DNA of 64,000 bases, from contig JABLUY010000055.1 in the NCBI GenBank assembly GCA_013306675.1, positions 1 to 64,000 of the forward strand, given 5' to 3'. Shown piece after piece: positions 19,747-28,710 of this stretch; position 1 is the first letter of the stretch, and the number at the start of each line of letters is the position of its first letter. Origin of the DNA: Thraustochytrium sp. TN22 (lineage: Eukaryota; Sar; Bigyra; Thraustochytrida; Thraustochytriidae). The translations under genes were made by a program, and so were the position numbers. The notes below the pieces were generated by a model that saw only the letters and a list, made by a program, of their open reading frames with translations, ran no database searches and was not told the DNA's origin.

Positions 19747-20220
19747 CTCGCGCGGCTGGCCTCCGTGGCGAGGCGAGCGGAGCGGTGGCGGGGGGAGGGG
19801 CCAGAAAGTTGGCAGGCCTCAAGACGGAAAATCGGGGTAACCTGTTTGATAAGGACAAGCAGAGTCCCGGGAAAACCGGCGTTACTTCGATCCCACTGCT
19901 GCCGATTCGTGAAAGTGGTGCCGATTCGTGAAAGTGGTGCCGGGTGGCGCTCGCTTCGCTCGCGCGGCTGGCCTCCGTGGCGAGGCGAGCGGAGCGGTGG
20001 CGGGGGGAGGGGCCAGAAAGTTGGCAGGCCTCAAGACGGAAAATCGGGGTAACCTGCTTGATAAGGACAAGGAGAGTCACGGGAAGACCGGAGTTACTTC
20101 GAGCCTGCGGCTGCCGGTTCGTGGGAGCTGCGGCGGGGGAGGGGCCAGAAAGTTGGCAGGCCTCAAGACGGAAAATCGGCGATACCTCGCTCCTATCGCC
20201 ACGCAGGGAGTCTGAGAAAC
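19747..20220. repeat. Tandem array, about 212-bp period, 2.5 copies
   Basis: Copy A (19747-19958) and copy B (19959-20130) begin with ctcgcgcggctggcctccgt and share a core ggggccagaaagttggcagg followed by cctcaagacggaaaatcgg. Copy C (20131-20220) keeps only the core and diverged flanks. Within copy A a shorter piece, gccgattcgtgaaagtggt, is itself duplicated. Copies differ by scattered substitutions. The array resembles satellite DNA, not a gene or a known transposon. Confidence 0.85.
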
Positions 20221-20538
20221 CGGGGTTACCTATCCAATTTATGTCAAGGTTGTGCATAGCCTGGAACGAATGCCAGGTCTTGCGGGCCAAAAATGAAGAG
20301 TGCGTTTGCGTGCATCAGGAATGGCGCACATCGTACCGAACTCTCTTGCTGCATGCAGAGAGCAGAGAGGGGTGATTCTTGGTGAAGCCAACCCCTACGT
20401 CGGTGTGGGACGTGCTGAAGTTCTTGAGCGTCGCTCCCAACGAGCGCAGTGAGGTGAGCGAAATGGGACAACACATGATTTATTTTCAATTAAAAAGCAG
20501 CCTCGTTGGGCAAGAGTGAGGTTCGGCTGCCGTCGTGG

Positions 20539-22521
20539 TCAACGTTTGGCTGAGCGCTCTGCAAGCTCTACGCACATGTCTGCGGCTTCCTCAAGCTCCT
20601 TCTTGGCCTCCTCTAGAGATCGCAGCTTGTGTGCGCGTCCGAGGTCAATGATTCTGACCTCGCCTGCCTCGTTGACGACGACGTTGCGCAGCGCGACGTC
20701 CCCGTGGGCGTAGCCCGCAGCGTGCAGCTGGCTCAGCATGGCCTGAACACGGGCCACCAGCGCGGCAATACCACCGGCGCGTTCAACCCGGCGCATGACC
20801 TCGTCGCTACCACTGGCGAGTGAGATGCCCTCCTGCGTCGTCAGCACGGCACGGACTCCGAAGAAGCCGTCATGACCGTGCATGACGACAGTCGGTAGCA
20901 CTCTGCCCTGAAGGTGCTGTAGTTCGCTGTAGATCGTGGCCTCGTTGAGAAGCTCACGGTTCGCGTCCTTTTCCGAGAACGGAACTGTCTTGAGGAAACA
21001 GGACCGCCCACCGACGTCCACGTTTGCCATCCCGAGGCCCTTGTGGCAAAGCACGTTCACACTCTCGCCCTTGTCCCAGTAGCGCTGGCCCAGCTCAAGG
21101 TCCAGGACGCCCGAGCCATCGTAAGCGACCAACGACATCCGCTGGCCAAAGAGCGCGCCCACGTCATGTACGTAGATATCTTGGAGGTGGCCGTCGTCGT
21201 GGTTGTCGTCGTCGTCGTCGTTGTCCTGCCGATCGGTGTCCTCGAATCGAGAATCACTGTTCGGGCTGCGTACGTCTGGGCAACCGAACCACTCCCACAG
21301 AGGAGTCCTTGCCTGGCCTGGTACGTGCTCGCGGAGCGCGTGCGCGTAAAAGAGCAGGGCTGCCTGACCCAAGCTCAGGTCGCCAGGATTTTGGTGGTCA
21401 TCGTCGCGCACAGGGTAAAAGGCCTCGGTCACGTAGACTGATCGCGGGCGGTTGCCCAGGCGCACAAAGAAGGTGCGGTAGCTGTTGCTCAACATGCCGA
21501 ACTTGCAGCCGGACATGACCATGTACATGAGGAGCTGGCCCAGAGGGTCGGCGACCGTGAGGCGCCAGTTGATCACATTGCGCCGGGAGTGCTCGGGATG
21601 TACATGTGTGTCCTGAGCCCCACCGGGCAGCATGCGTTTGTACTCTTCAACAATTGTGTCCCAGGACATGGGGCCCGTGTGCTTACACTCGATGCTAGCG
21701 ACGACGGAGCGGTCGTCGCGAGACAGTGTCTCGCCATCTACAAATCGGTCTCCGAGGCCCATTCCAAGCGGTACGTTTCGCTCCCTAGAGAAGATCAGAC
21801 CCAGGTGCACTCCATCCCCGGAAAGCGCCCCGAGGACAGGATGGATGCCTTTCGAGATTACGCGTGTTTGGAAAATGAGCATCCAGCTCTGCACCGGCGT
21901 CTCGTTCTCGAACTGAGCATCAACTGGCAGGTCTCCCTCAAGCCCCGGGTTGCCATGCCGTTCCGTGAGCAGCGTCATCTTGAAGATGTCGAGGTCCGCA
22001 TGCGAGTCGTCCCCGAAAGAGGTCCAGGGGAAGACGCGCCTGGGCTGGAAAATCCACGGAACCTTGCCTCCTCTGGAAGCGCGCGACGTTGAAAAGGACG
22101 ATCCCACGACAGAATTCGTCCCCGTCGGAGGAGGTACGGCGACGAGCCCGGTAGGGGGTCTGGTCGATGTCGTGCGCTCTCGCGCGGCGTCAGGAGGGTT
22201 GACGAAGTTCACGTCGGTGTCGAACCACGAGTAGATCGTGCGTTTGTCGTCTCGCGGGATGCCGATGAGCAGCCTCTCGTTCCTGCGACCAACGTCCACG
22301 CCGAGCTCGTCCACGCGCGCAAGGACGGCCTCCGCCTGCGCCGCGGTAAGTCGCTCGATCCAGTCTGGATTGATCAGGTCGACGAGCGTCGCCTCATCCC
22401 ACGTCTCCACGTCGTCGAGCTCTCCGTCTCCCAGAGGCACAAAGCATGGCACACCGAGGCCCTCCGGCAACGTCGCGGCCTGCGCCCCCCGCCGCTGCGC
22501 CGCGCTGGCGCCCTCGGCCAT
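20539..22521 (-). CDS. PD-(D/E)xK nuclease-protein kinase fusion of Crinkler-effector type
   Basis: A 660-residue two-domain protein. The middle (about 265-380) looks like a restriction-endonuclease fold: SVVASIECKHTG carries the E-x-K pair (E278, K280), followed by DPLGQLLMYMVMSG with Q329. A D/H-rich low-complexity linker follows (430-445). The C-terminal part (about 485-660) is a small, divergent kinase: CFLKTV (K511), an Ala-Thr helix with Glu (about E527), YAHGDVALRNVVV (D608, N613) and RIIDLG (D626 in the DFG place). This nuclease-plus-kinase layout is known from Crinkler-RHS (CR) effector-like proteins of oomycetes, fungi and other eukaryotes. The N-terminal 100 residues, with NPDWIERLTAAQAEAVLARV, do not show the LxLFLAK secretion motif. 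It appears intact, and host or intergenomic defence roles are both possible. It is divergent from the topoisomerase gene. Confidence 0.75.
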   Translation of the reverse strand: MAEGASAAQRRGAQAATLPEGLGVPCFVPLGDGELDDVETWDEATLVDLINPDWIERLTAAQAEAVLARVDELGVDVGRRNERLLIGIPRDDKRTIYSWFDTDVNFVNPPDAARERTTSTRPPTGLVAVPPPTGTNSVVGSSFSTSRASRGGKVPWIFQPRRVFPWTSFGDDSHADLDIFKMTLLTERHGNPGLEGDLPVDAQFENETPVQSWMLIFQTRVISKGIHPVLGALSGDGVHLGLIFSRERNVPLGMGLGDRFVDGETLSRDDRSVVASIECKHTGPMSWDTIVEEYKRMLPGGAQDTHVHPEHSRRNVINWRLTVADPLGQLLMYMVMSGCKFGMLSNSYRTFFVRLGNRPRSVYVTEAFYPVRDDDHQNPGDLSLGQAALLFYAHALREHVPGQARTPLWEWFGCPDVRSPNSDSRFEDTDRQDNDDDDDNHDDGHLQDIYVHDVGALFGQRMSLVAYDGSGVLDLELGQRYWDKGESVNVLCHKGLGMANVDVGGRSCFLKTVPFSEKDANRELLNEATIYSELQHLQGRVLPTVVMHGHDGFFGVRAVLTTQEGISLASGSDEVMRRVERAGGIAALVARVQAMLSQLHAAGYAHGDVALRNVVVNEAGEVRIIDLGRAHKLRSLEEAKKELEEAADMCVELAERSAKR

Positions 22522-22963
22522 CTTGTCGCCGCGGAGGTTGGCAGTCTGGTTGCCGCGATGAGCTCGTCAGCGCGTGACACGGAGAATCGGGGAATTTCTT
22601 ATCATGTGGAGATAATGGGAGGTGTTAGCACTACGGCAGTTCCTGATTTTAACCGGTGTCCGGAACGCAATTGTGCACTTCCCTGCTCGGCTTGACACTG
22701 TGAGCCGGAAAGTGTGGTGGTTGCGAGTATGATCGTGGACTGGTGCGACACCTTCGTGTATACGTGAGTGCTAATACGTGTATCCCCTTATCCGTTCTTA
22801 AAGTCGTGTACGAAACACTGGTCGCGCACTTCAGACTGTGCGCATAGCGACTTTCTTCGCCACGATACTCCGCGGTGCCCGCCCTGTGCCGTTGCAGACT
22901 TGCAACGCAGCCCCGTGTCGTCAGCACGTGCTTTCTCCAACTCGCTCCCACTCGACTCTTGCA
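22522..22963. promoter_or_regulatory. Putative bidirectional promoter, nuclease-kinase / topoisomerase
   Basis: This 442-bp gap lies between divergent ATGs. It is visibly less GC-rich than most gaps here (for example around 22590-22680 and 22760-22810). No specific promoter element could be assigned. Confidence 0.45.
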
Positions 22964-24613
22964 ATGGAGTTCAAGGTGCTCTCTCACATCGACCATGTGT
23001 TGCAGCGGCCGTCGCAGTACGTGGGAAGCACCACGACGCGCTTCGCGTCGGACTGGGTGTGGGATGTGGCGTCGCAGCGCATGGTGTTCCGCGAGCGGCT
23101 TCCGTACAACGAGGGTCTCGTGAAGACTATTTTTGAGGTGATCGACAACGCAGTGGACAACAGCATGCGCTCGGACGGGAAGGCGCCCACAACGTTGATC
23201 AAGGTCGTGCTTGAGAAGGACCGTGTGACGGTGACGAACGATGGCGCGGGCATTCCTGTTGTGAAGCGTGACCTGGGCGACGGGCTGGCCAACACGTACA
23301 TCCCGACGACGATCTTCGGCGTGCCGATGAGCGGCAGCAACTTCAACGAGGATCGCGACGGCACGATTGGCATGAACGGCCTTGGCGTGAAGCTGACGAA
23401 CATCCTGTCGCGTGAGTTCACGGTGACGTGCGTGGACGTGGAGACTGGCCTCAAGTTCAAGCAGACGTGGCGCGACAACATGCGGAAGCGCGAGAAGGAG
23501 CGCGTGACCGCCGCGCCGAAGAGCGGCGGATCGTGGACGACGTGCGTGTCGTTCGTGCCTGACTTGAAGTACTTTCACGACGATGCGAACGAGGTGAACA
23601 TTGGGGACCTGACCGTGCTGGAGCCGTTCATCTACGCGCGGCTGCTGCAGGTGTCTGTCTCGCACCCGTCTCCCGTGCGCATCCACTTCAACGGCAAGGG
23701 CATCAAGTGCAAGGGCATCAAGGCGTACATGAAGCTCTTCACGGAGGACCGCACGTTCCACGACGCGGTGCCTGGGGCTGGCTTCGAGTACGGCGTGACG
23801 CTGAGTCCGTCGGGTGCCTTCGAGCATCAGTCATTCGTGAACTGCCAGCGCACGACGTCGGAGAACTCTTCGCACACCAAGTACGTGCGTGACAAGGTCG
23901 TTGGGGCCATCGCGGAGCACCTCAAGAAGAAGGGCATGGCAGTGCGCCTCACGGGCGCGCAGATCGCGGCCAACCTCTTCGTGTTTGTCAACATCCGCGT
24001 CAAAAACCCGCGCTTTACGAGTCAGACCAAGGTGGAGCTCTCGTCCAACATCGACGCCAAGACGTACCCGATCGACCTCAGCCGCGTCATGGGGCTCGTG
24101 AAAAAGAGCGGGCTGCTGGAGCGCCTGGAGGAGCAACTGAGCACCAAGGCGCTGACCGCGGCGCAGAGCAAGCTCAACGCCTCGGCCAAACGCGCGTCGC
24201 TGTCGATCCCGAAGCTTGATGACGCGCACGACGCGGGCCGCTCGACGAGCGGCGACACGATGTTGTTCCTGGTGGAGGGCGACTCCGCCAAGACGATGGT
24301 GACGACGGGCATGTCGGTGATCGGCCGGCGCAAGTATGGCGTGTTCCCTCTCAAGGGCAAGCTGCTGAATGTGATCGGCGCGACGCCCGCGAAGCTGTCG
24401 GGGAATGCGGAGATTGCGAACATCATGAAGATCGTGGGTCTGAACTTCGGCAAAAAGTACGAGACCGAGGCGGAGCGCGCGACGCTGCGTTACGGCCGGC
24501 TCTGCGTACTCTGCGACGCCGACGTCGACGGCATGCACATCACGGGCCTCCTCATCACCTTCATCTCGCACTTTTGGCCTGCTCTGATCCTGTCGTCATG
24601 CGCTCGCTCATGA
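22964..24613 (+). CDS. DNA topoisomerase II, ATPase and TOPRIM half only
   Basis: A 549-residue protein with the N-terminal half of a type IIA topoisomerase. The GHKL ATPase shows E58 and N62 in IFEVIDNAVDN, the NDGAGIPV loop, and GMNGLGVKL. The transducer domain follows (about 210-400, with VKNPRFTSQTKVELSS). TOPRIM has VEGDSAKT (E438) and CDADVDGMHI (D518, D520, D522). The protein stops soon after ITFISHFWPAL, so the winged-helix DNA-gate region with the catalytic tyrosine is absent, and I see no continuation downstream. It could be a truncated paralogue, one half of a split enzyme (as in phage T4, where subunits are separate) or an acquired gene. The frame opens at 22838 without ATG; the first ATG is 22964. 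Confidence 0.85.
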   Translation: MEFKVLSHIDHVLQRPSQYVGSTTTRFASDWVWDVASQRMVFRERLPYNEGLVKTIFEVIDNAVDNSMRSDGKAPTTLIKVVLEKDRVTVTNDGAGIPVVKRDLGDGLANTYIPTTIFGVPMSGSNFNEDRDGTIGMNGLGVKLTNILSREFTVTCVDVETGLKFKQTWRDNMRKREKERVTAAPKSGGSWTTCVSFVPDLKYFHDDANEVNIGDLTVLEPFIYARLLQVSVSHPSPVRIHFNGKGIKCKGIKAYMKLFTEDRTFHDAVPGAGFEYGVTLSPSGAFEHQSFVNCQRTTSENSSHTKYVRDKVVGAIAEHLKKKGMAVRLTGAQIAANLFVFVNIRVKNPRFTSQTKVELSSNIDAKTYPIDLSRVMGLVKKSGLLERLEEQLSTKALTAAQSKLNASAKRASLSIPKLDDAHDAGRSTSGDTMLFLVEGDSAKTMVTTGMSVIGRRKYGVFPLKGKLLNVIGATPAKLSGNAEIANIMKIVGLNFGKKYETEAERATLRYGRLCVLCDADVDGMHITGLLITFISHFWPALILSSCARS

Positions 24614-25384
24614 AAGGCAAAGAGCTGCGCCGCATGCGTGGCAGCGCGGATACTCGACGCGGGCCAGGCCTTCTCATCAAGTCAAAACGTCAGCTGGCGT
24701 GCATGGGGTCGAGGGCGTCCAACGGCACCCGCCACGAGGCTGGCGCGGGCCGGGGAGGCTCGGTGGCGCTTGCTTACAGCTTACAGTTAGGTCTGCTGGC
24801 CTGAAACGGTCACGGTCCCGGCACTGACAGTGAGACAGGGCCAACTTGAACTCGAAGCCAACGCGAGCAGAGCACTGCAGAGCGGGCGAAACCGTGCCTG
24901 GATGCGCCACTGCTGCCAGCTCCGGCTGGCTGCCACGAGCCGCTGGCTGCCGCGAGCTGCTGAGCTGCGTGCTTGCTCGCCTCTGTGGGACTGGCCCAGG
25001 GGACAAGCCGCCGGCAGCCAGACCTGCGGAGCCCCGGAGCGTACAATCAGTCGCGCTGCAGTACTCGGCGGCTCTTAGCCTCTTACATCAACGCCGACCG
25101 ACCAGGTCCGGCCCCCGGCCCGGCCGGCCGCTGCCCGAAGAGTCGGAGACGCTGGAGGGCAGTGGTGGCGGCATGGCGGCGTGGCGTCGGCCACGGTCGC
25201 TCAAACTCGCGCCACGTCATCTGTAAGCGAGCTAACTAACAGAAGCTGGCGGCGAACTCCTCAGGCTGGTTCGCTTGGTGCAGTGCAGGCACTGCAGCGG
25301 GCAGAGCGCATTGGCGCGCCCGCGGACAGCCAGCCACGGCGCGCTCCGTGGGCGGAGCGCGTCGCGGCGTGGCACGCGAGGACG
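24614..25384. other. Spacer after the topoisomerase gene
   Basis: This 771-bp region should contain the topoisomerase 3' end and the promoter of the next gene. I looked for the missing DNA-gate half of topoisomerase II in all frames and saw no matching motif. The frames present have no recognised domain. Confidence 0.5.
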
Positions 25385-26647
25385 ATGGCGTGCACTGTGC
25401 TCTGGCCAGCGACACGAGCGTGCCCGGGCGGTGCGTGCGAGGAGCAGACGGGGCTCTGCGTGTGCGGAGACGACTACGTGCAACGGGGCGACCTCCTCGA
25501 GACAACGGGGTGCATCGTGTCCTGGACGCTCGTGGACGCCTTCGCGGCCGTCGCGCTGGTGTACGCATTTGCGAACGTCGTATTCCGCCTCAAAGAGCTA
25601 TTCAGGATCCATCAGATCATGCTCGTGGTTCGCATCGGCCGCGTCAAGCCGCTCGCGCGCATCCGCACATACCATCGGCGAGGCCTCGCCAACGCGCTTG
25701 CCAACTTCCTGAGCGCAACCCTTTCGTTCGTGTGGCGTCGAGAGGGCGTCGGTCTGCACGTGCCGAAGACTATTGCCTTCGTGCTCGCAGGCATCCCATT
25801 CTGGCTTAATCTAGACGTGGCGCTTTCCTTCGTCCTCAGCAACATCTCCGGCATCCTCGGAATCAAACAGGTGTCCCGACAAGGTGCCCTCATTTTCGTC
25901 CGCAGCTTCCGGAAGCCATTTTCATTGGTCGCGTGGCTCGTTACCTCGATCATCCCTCCGTTGGGCATGCTCGTCTCGCCCAGCGTCACATGGATCTTTA
26001 TTCTGTGCATGGGCCTCACCTACATGGTGTCCTTTGTCGGTGGCATCCTCGTCGTCTGCACCTGGAGCTTTGACAGGCTGCTCGCAGAGGCGTGCGCGAG
26101 CGCGGCCACCATTGATGACGCAATCACGCGGCGCAAGATCAGGCGCCTCCGCGTCAACCTCTGGTGCGGCATGTTGGCCACCGCCTTCACCGTCATTGTC
26201 AATATCCTGATCTTTGTCGGCCTTTGGTCATGGCCGTGGGCGCGCAATCTCCTCGCCCTGCTTGCGCCCATCGTGAACTTTAACCTGGGCGCGGGAGAGA
26301 CCATTTCGCGGCTGGTGGGCAAGCTCGTGAGTGCCGACGAACCAGGCAAGACGTCGATGGGCTCCTCACAACGCAACCTGAATTCCGTCGCAGCGAAGCG
26401 CTACGGGCACAGCGCCGCTGTGACAAAGGAGATGGTCTCAGAGGAGTTGACCGTCAATGCCTCCTCCGTCGCGTCGGGCACGGTTCTCAACGAAGCCTCA
26501 ACGGCTGACTCTGGCTCGACCATCTCGAAGCGCGACAGCGGTAACAAGGTGGGGCTCGCGCCGCTGCAGCTCGTTTCCGAGGGCCGCCGTTCCGATGCGC
26601 GAGCCTCGCTGCGCTTGGGCGGCTCGGCCTCCGTCGCGCCAGCCTGA
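25385..26647 (+). CDS. Multi-pass membrane protein with Cys-rich N-terminus, unknown function
   Basis: A 420-residue protein. The first 35 residues carry a Cys-rich EGF-like or knottin-like patch (CPGGACEEQTGLCVCGD) with no obvious signal peptide before it. Then follow about six hydrophobic segments: LVDAFAAVALVYAFANVVF, TIAFVLAGIPFWLNLDVALS, LVAWLVTSIIPPLGMLV, WIFILCMGLTYMVSFVGGIL, NLWCGMLATAFTVIVNILIF and a last segment near ARNLLALLAPIVNFNL. The tail (about 320-420) is Ser/Thr-rich and disordered. The frame opens at 25181 without ATG; the ATG at 25385 gives a sensible start. I do not recognise the family. Confidence 0.72.
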   Translation: MACTVLWPATRACPGGACEEQTGLCVCGDDYVQRGDLLETTGCIVSWTLVDAFAAVALVYAFANVVFRLKELFRIHQIMLVVRIGRVKPLARIRTYHRRGLANALANFLSATLSFVWRREGVGLHVPKTIAFVLAGIPFWLNLDVALSFVLSNISGILGIKQVSRQGALIFVRSFRKPFSLVAWLVTSIIPPLGMLVSPSVTWIFILCMGLTYMVSFVGGILVVCTWSFDRLLAEACASAATIDDAITRRKIRRLRVNLWCGMLATAFTVIVNILIFVGLWSWPWARNLLALLAPIVNFNLGAGETISRLVGKLVSADEPGKTSMGSSQRNLNSVAAKRYGHSAAVTKEMVSEELTVNASSVASGTVLNEASTADSGSTISKRDSGNKVGLAPLQLVSEGRRSDARASLRLGGSASVAPA

Positions 26648-26658
26648 CTCATTTTTAG

Positions 26659-26664
26659 AATAAA
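26659..26664 (+). promoter_or_regulatory. Possible polyadenylation signal AATAAA
   Basis: A canonical AATAAA lies 12 bp after the TGA of the Cys-rich membrane-protein gene. In such GC-rich DNA the hexamer is uncommon, which makes it noticeable, but its position so close to the stop is unusually short for a 3' UTR. Confidence 0.4.
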
Positions 26665-27013
26665 CGCTGTCTTGCCGGCCCCTGCACACCACTACTGCAC
26701 GGTGACCATCCCAATGATCTTGTACGTTTTCATGTTGAAGTTCTCCAGACCTCGCTGTCAAACGCACTGTCAGTTAGTTGCTTGTGGCCGAGCTGGTGAG
26801 GTGTTGGTACTAGACTAGGGTACGGGTACGTGGTACCAGTGGTACCGAGCAGTACGCGTCACCCAGCGTCACCCGCGTCATCGGCGCGCAGCGTTCCAGG
26901 AGCTCGCAGCTCGCGATCCAGCGCGGCGGTGTCGGCGGCAGTGACAGCAGGCGGGCCAAGAGGGGCGGCCTACCGAAGGCGCACCTCGCGCAACAGCGGC
27001 GCTTCCTTAGGCC

Positions 27014-27152
27014 AAAGAGCCTGGCAGCGAGTGAGTATAAGAACATTGATTCTGCAGCCAGGCGAAAGAGCCTGGCAGCGAGTGAGTATAAGAACATTGA
27101 TTCTGCAGGCCAAAGAGCCTGGCAGCGAGTGAGTAAAGAACATTGATTCTGC
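27014..27152. repeat. Minisatellite of about 50 bp, three copies, each with a TATAAG-like block
   Basis: Three near-identical copies share aaagagcctggcagcgagtg followed by agtataagaacattgattct and gc, starting at about 27014, 27065 and 27113. Spacing is 51 then 48 bp. The last copy has lost the TATA-like part (agtaaagaac). The array lies in a spacer. Confidence 0.88.
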
Positions 27153-28710
27153 TTTGTCGTTACTGCTAGCGATCTGGTCCGCCGCAGTGGGACTGCACTC
27201 AGTGCACTGTCACAGCAGTGCGGGTTGCAGCACAAGCACCAGCACAGCAGGGGCTTGCCCGCGCTCGCTCGTGGCAGCTCTCAAGGGACCGAACAAGGTT
27301 CGCTTGAGCGTGCACCAAACCTGGTCCGGTCAGCCAGCGGACAGGGCGTGCTCTGCTCTGCTCTGCTCTGCTCTGCTCTGCATTCACGTCAGCCTGCCTG
27401 GCTGGCCCCTCCGCACATTGGCATGGCTCCACGCTGGCACTTGGACGTCGTGCGCGGCGCCGCAACCTTCTCCTGGCTGCGCTTCTTCGAGATCGCGCGG
27501 AGGCATCCTGCTCCGCTCGGCGCACGCCCCCGCGCTCAGCTCCTAGCTCCAGAAGGCCGCCCTGAAGCAGCCAGCTGCAGCTGCTGCACTGCACGCGACC
27601 TCCGATTCTAAAGACTGACTCACGGTCAGTGCAAGATGAACTTGTCCAGGTCCGGTCCACAGATGTGAGCGAGAACTTGAACCGGAGGATCAGGATCCTC
27701 GGGCGTGCCGGAGCGAGAGCCCGACTCCCTCGCAGACTGCACGGCCGGAGCCTGAGGGCAGGCAGCTAGCTAGCCTAGCTCTCACTGACACTGTCACGAG
27801 CTCGCGAGAGTGGTCGGCGCTCCGAGCGGCAAGCGCGGAGCACCCTGGCTGCTTGCCTGCGTGGCACGCCGAGCTAGAGGCTCCAAGAGCGAGCTTGCAT
27901 TGCAAGCCTTGGAAGCATGGCAAAAATCTCACGGCGCCGAGCGCCTTTCCGGCAACGAGCGGCCGACGGCGAACCCGCGCTCGGCGGCGCGGCGGCGCGG
28001 CGCGGGCAGCAGACCCCGCTTGGAACGCAGCCGGAGCCGCGTGCGCGCCGCCGCCGTTGCCCAGTGCCAGCCGAGCCCGCCGCCCGCGCCGCCGCCGCCG
28101 CCGTTGAGCCCGCGCTTCGCCGCCCGCCGCAGCCGCCGCCGCCGCCGTCGCTGCCGCCGCCGCGCCGCAGGACCGCGGAGCCGACCGGGACCGCGCAGCC
28201 ACTCGTGCTCGTGCTGGAGGACGCGAGGAGGCAGGCGCTCGCGCAGCCGCGGGAGCGCAGGCGCGCGCGTGCAGGAGCGGCAGCAGCGGCAGCAGGAGCG
28301 CCGGCCTTCGCCGCCGCCGCCGCCTGCCACCACGATTTCGCGCCCGGGAGGAAAGCTGCAGCGCAGGAGCAGGAGCAGGTGCAGGAGCCCACCGGCGCTG
28401 GCGGCGCCGTCTTCTTGTTCGTCTCGTCGCAGTCAAGGGAGGAGGTCAAGAAGTCAGGGAGCCATGATGCAGAGCTGCGAGCAGCAGTAGAGCGCCAGCG
28501 CACGCCGCGTTGTAATCCTTGACGTCTGCAGAACGAGCTGACCAGACGCACGAGGAGGCACTATGTGATCGCATTATACAGCAGCTGACCGCCACGGATA
28601 CAGAGATCAGGGCCAGCAGAACCTTCACGGGAGCACTACAGGAAGAAGGAAGTGGCAACGCAGCCGCGCGCAAAGAAAACCCGCACCAAGGGGGCTCCGC
28701 CGGGCAGTCG

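Larger units (their letters stand above)
18822..20538. other. Repeat-rich spacer
   Basis: This 1.7-kb region lies between the SUMO-like-domain gene and the 3' end of the nuclease-kinase gene. It holds a 9-bp microsatellite (19353-19469) and a longer tandem array with a 212-bp period (19747-20220). The long frames in it arise because the 9-bp unit is free of stops in all six frames. No gene is supported. Confidence 0.65.
26648..28710. other. Long spacer with minisatellite and low-complexity DNA
   Basis: This 2.06-kb region lies between two plus-strand genes. It contains a roughly 50-bp minisatellite (27014-27152), a (CTCTG)n run near 27352-27380, and a stretch at about 27920-28400 dominated by CCG/GCC and GCA triplets that keeps several frames open by composition. 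A frame at 27917-28522 encodes only Ala/Pro/Arg/Gln repeats and is not called as a gene. Confidence 0.5.

Noticed and set aside
22964-24613. Viral (giant-virus or mirusvirus) origin of the topoisomerase gene
   Set aside because: Not supported from sequence alone: no capsid, packaging or other viral gene lies nearby, and the motifs fit several lineages. A phylogeny would be needed.
27917-28522. Possible 201-codon gene before the kinase
   Set aside because: Ala/Pro/Arg/Gln low complexity only, and several frames are open in the same place because of CCG/GCA triplets.
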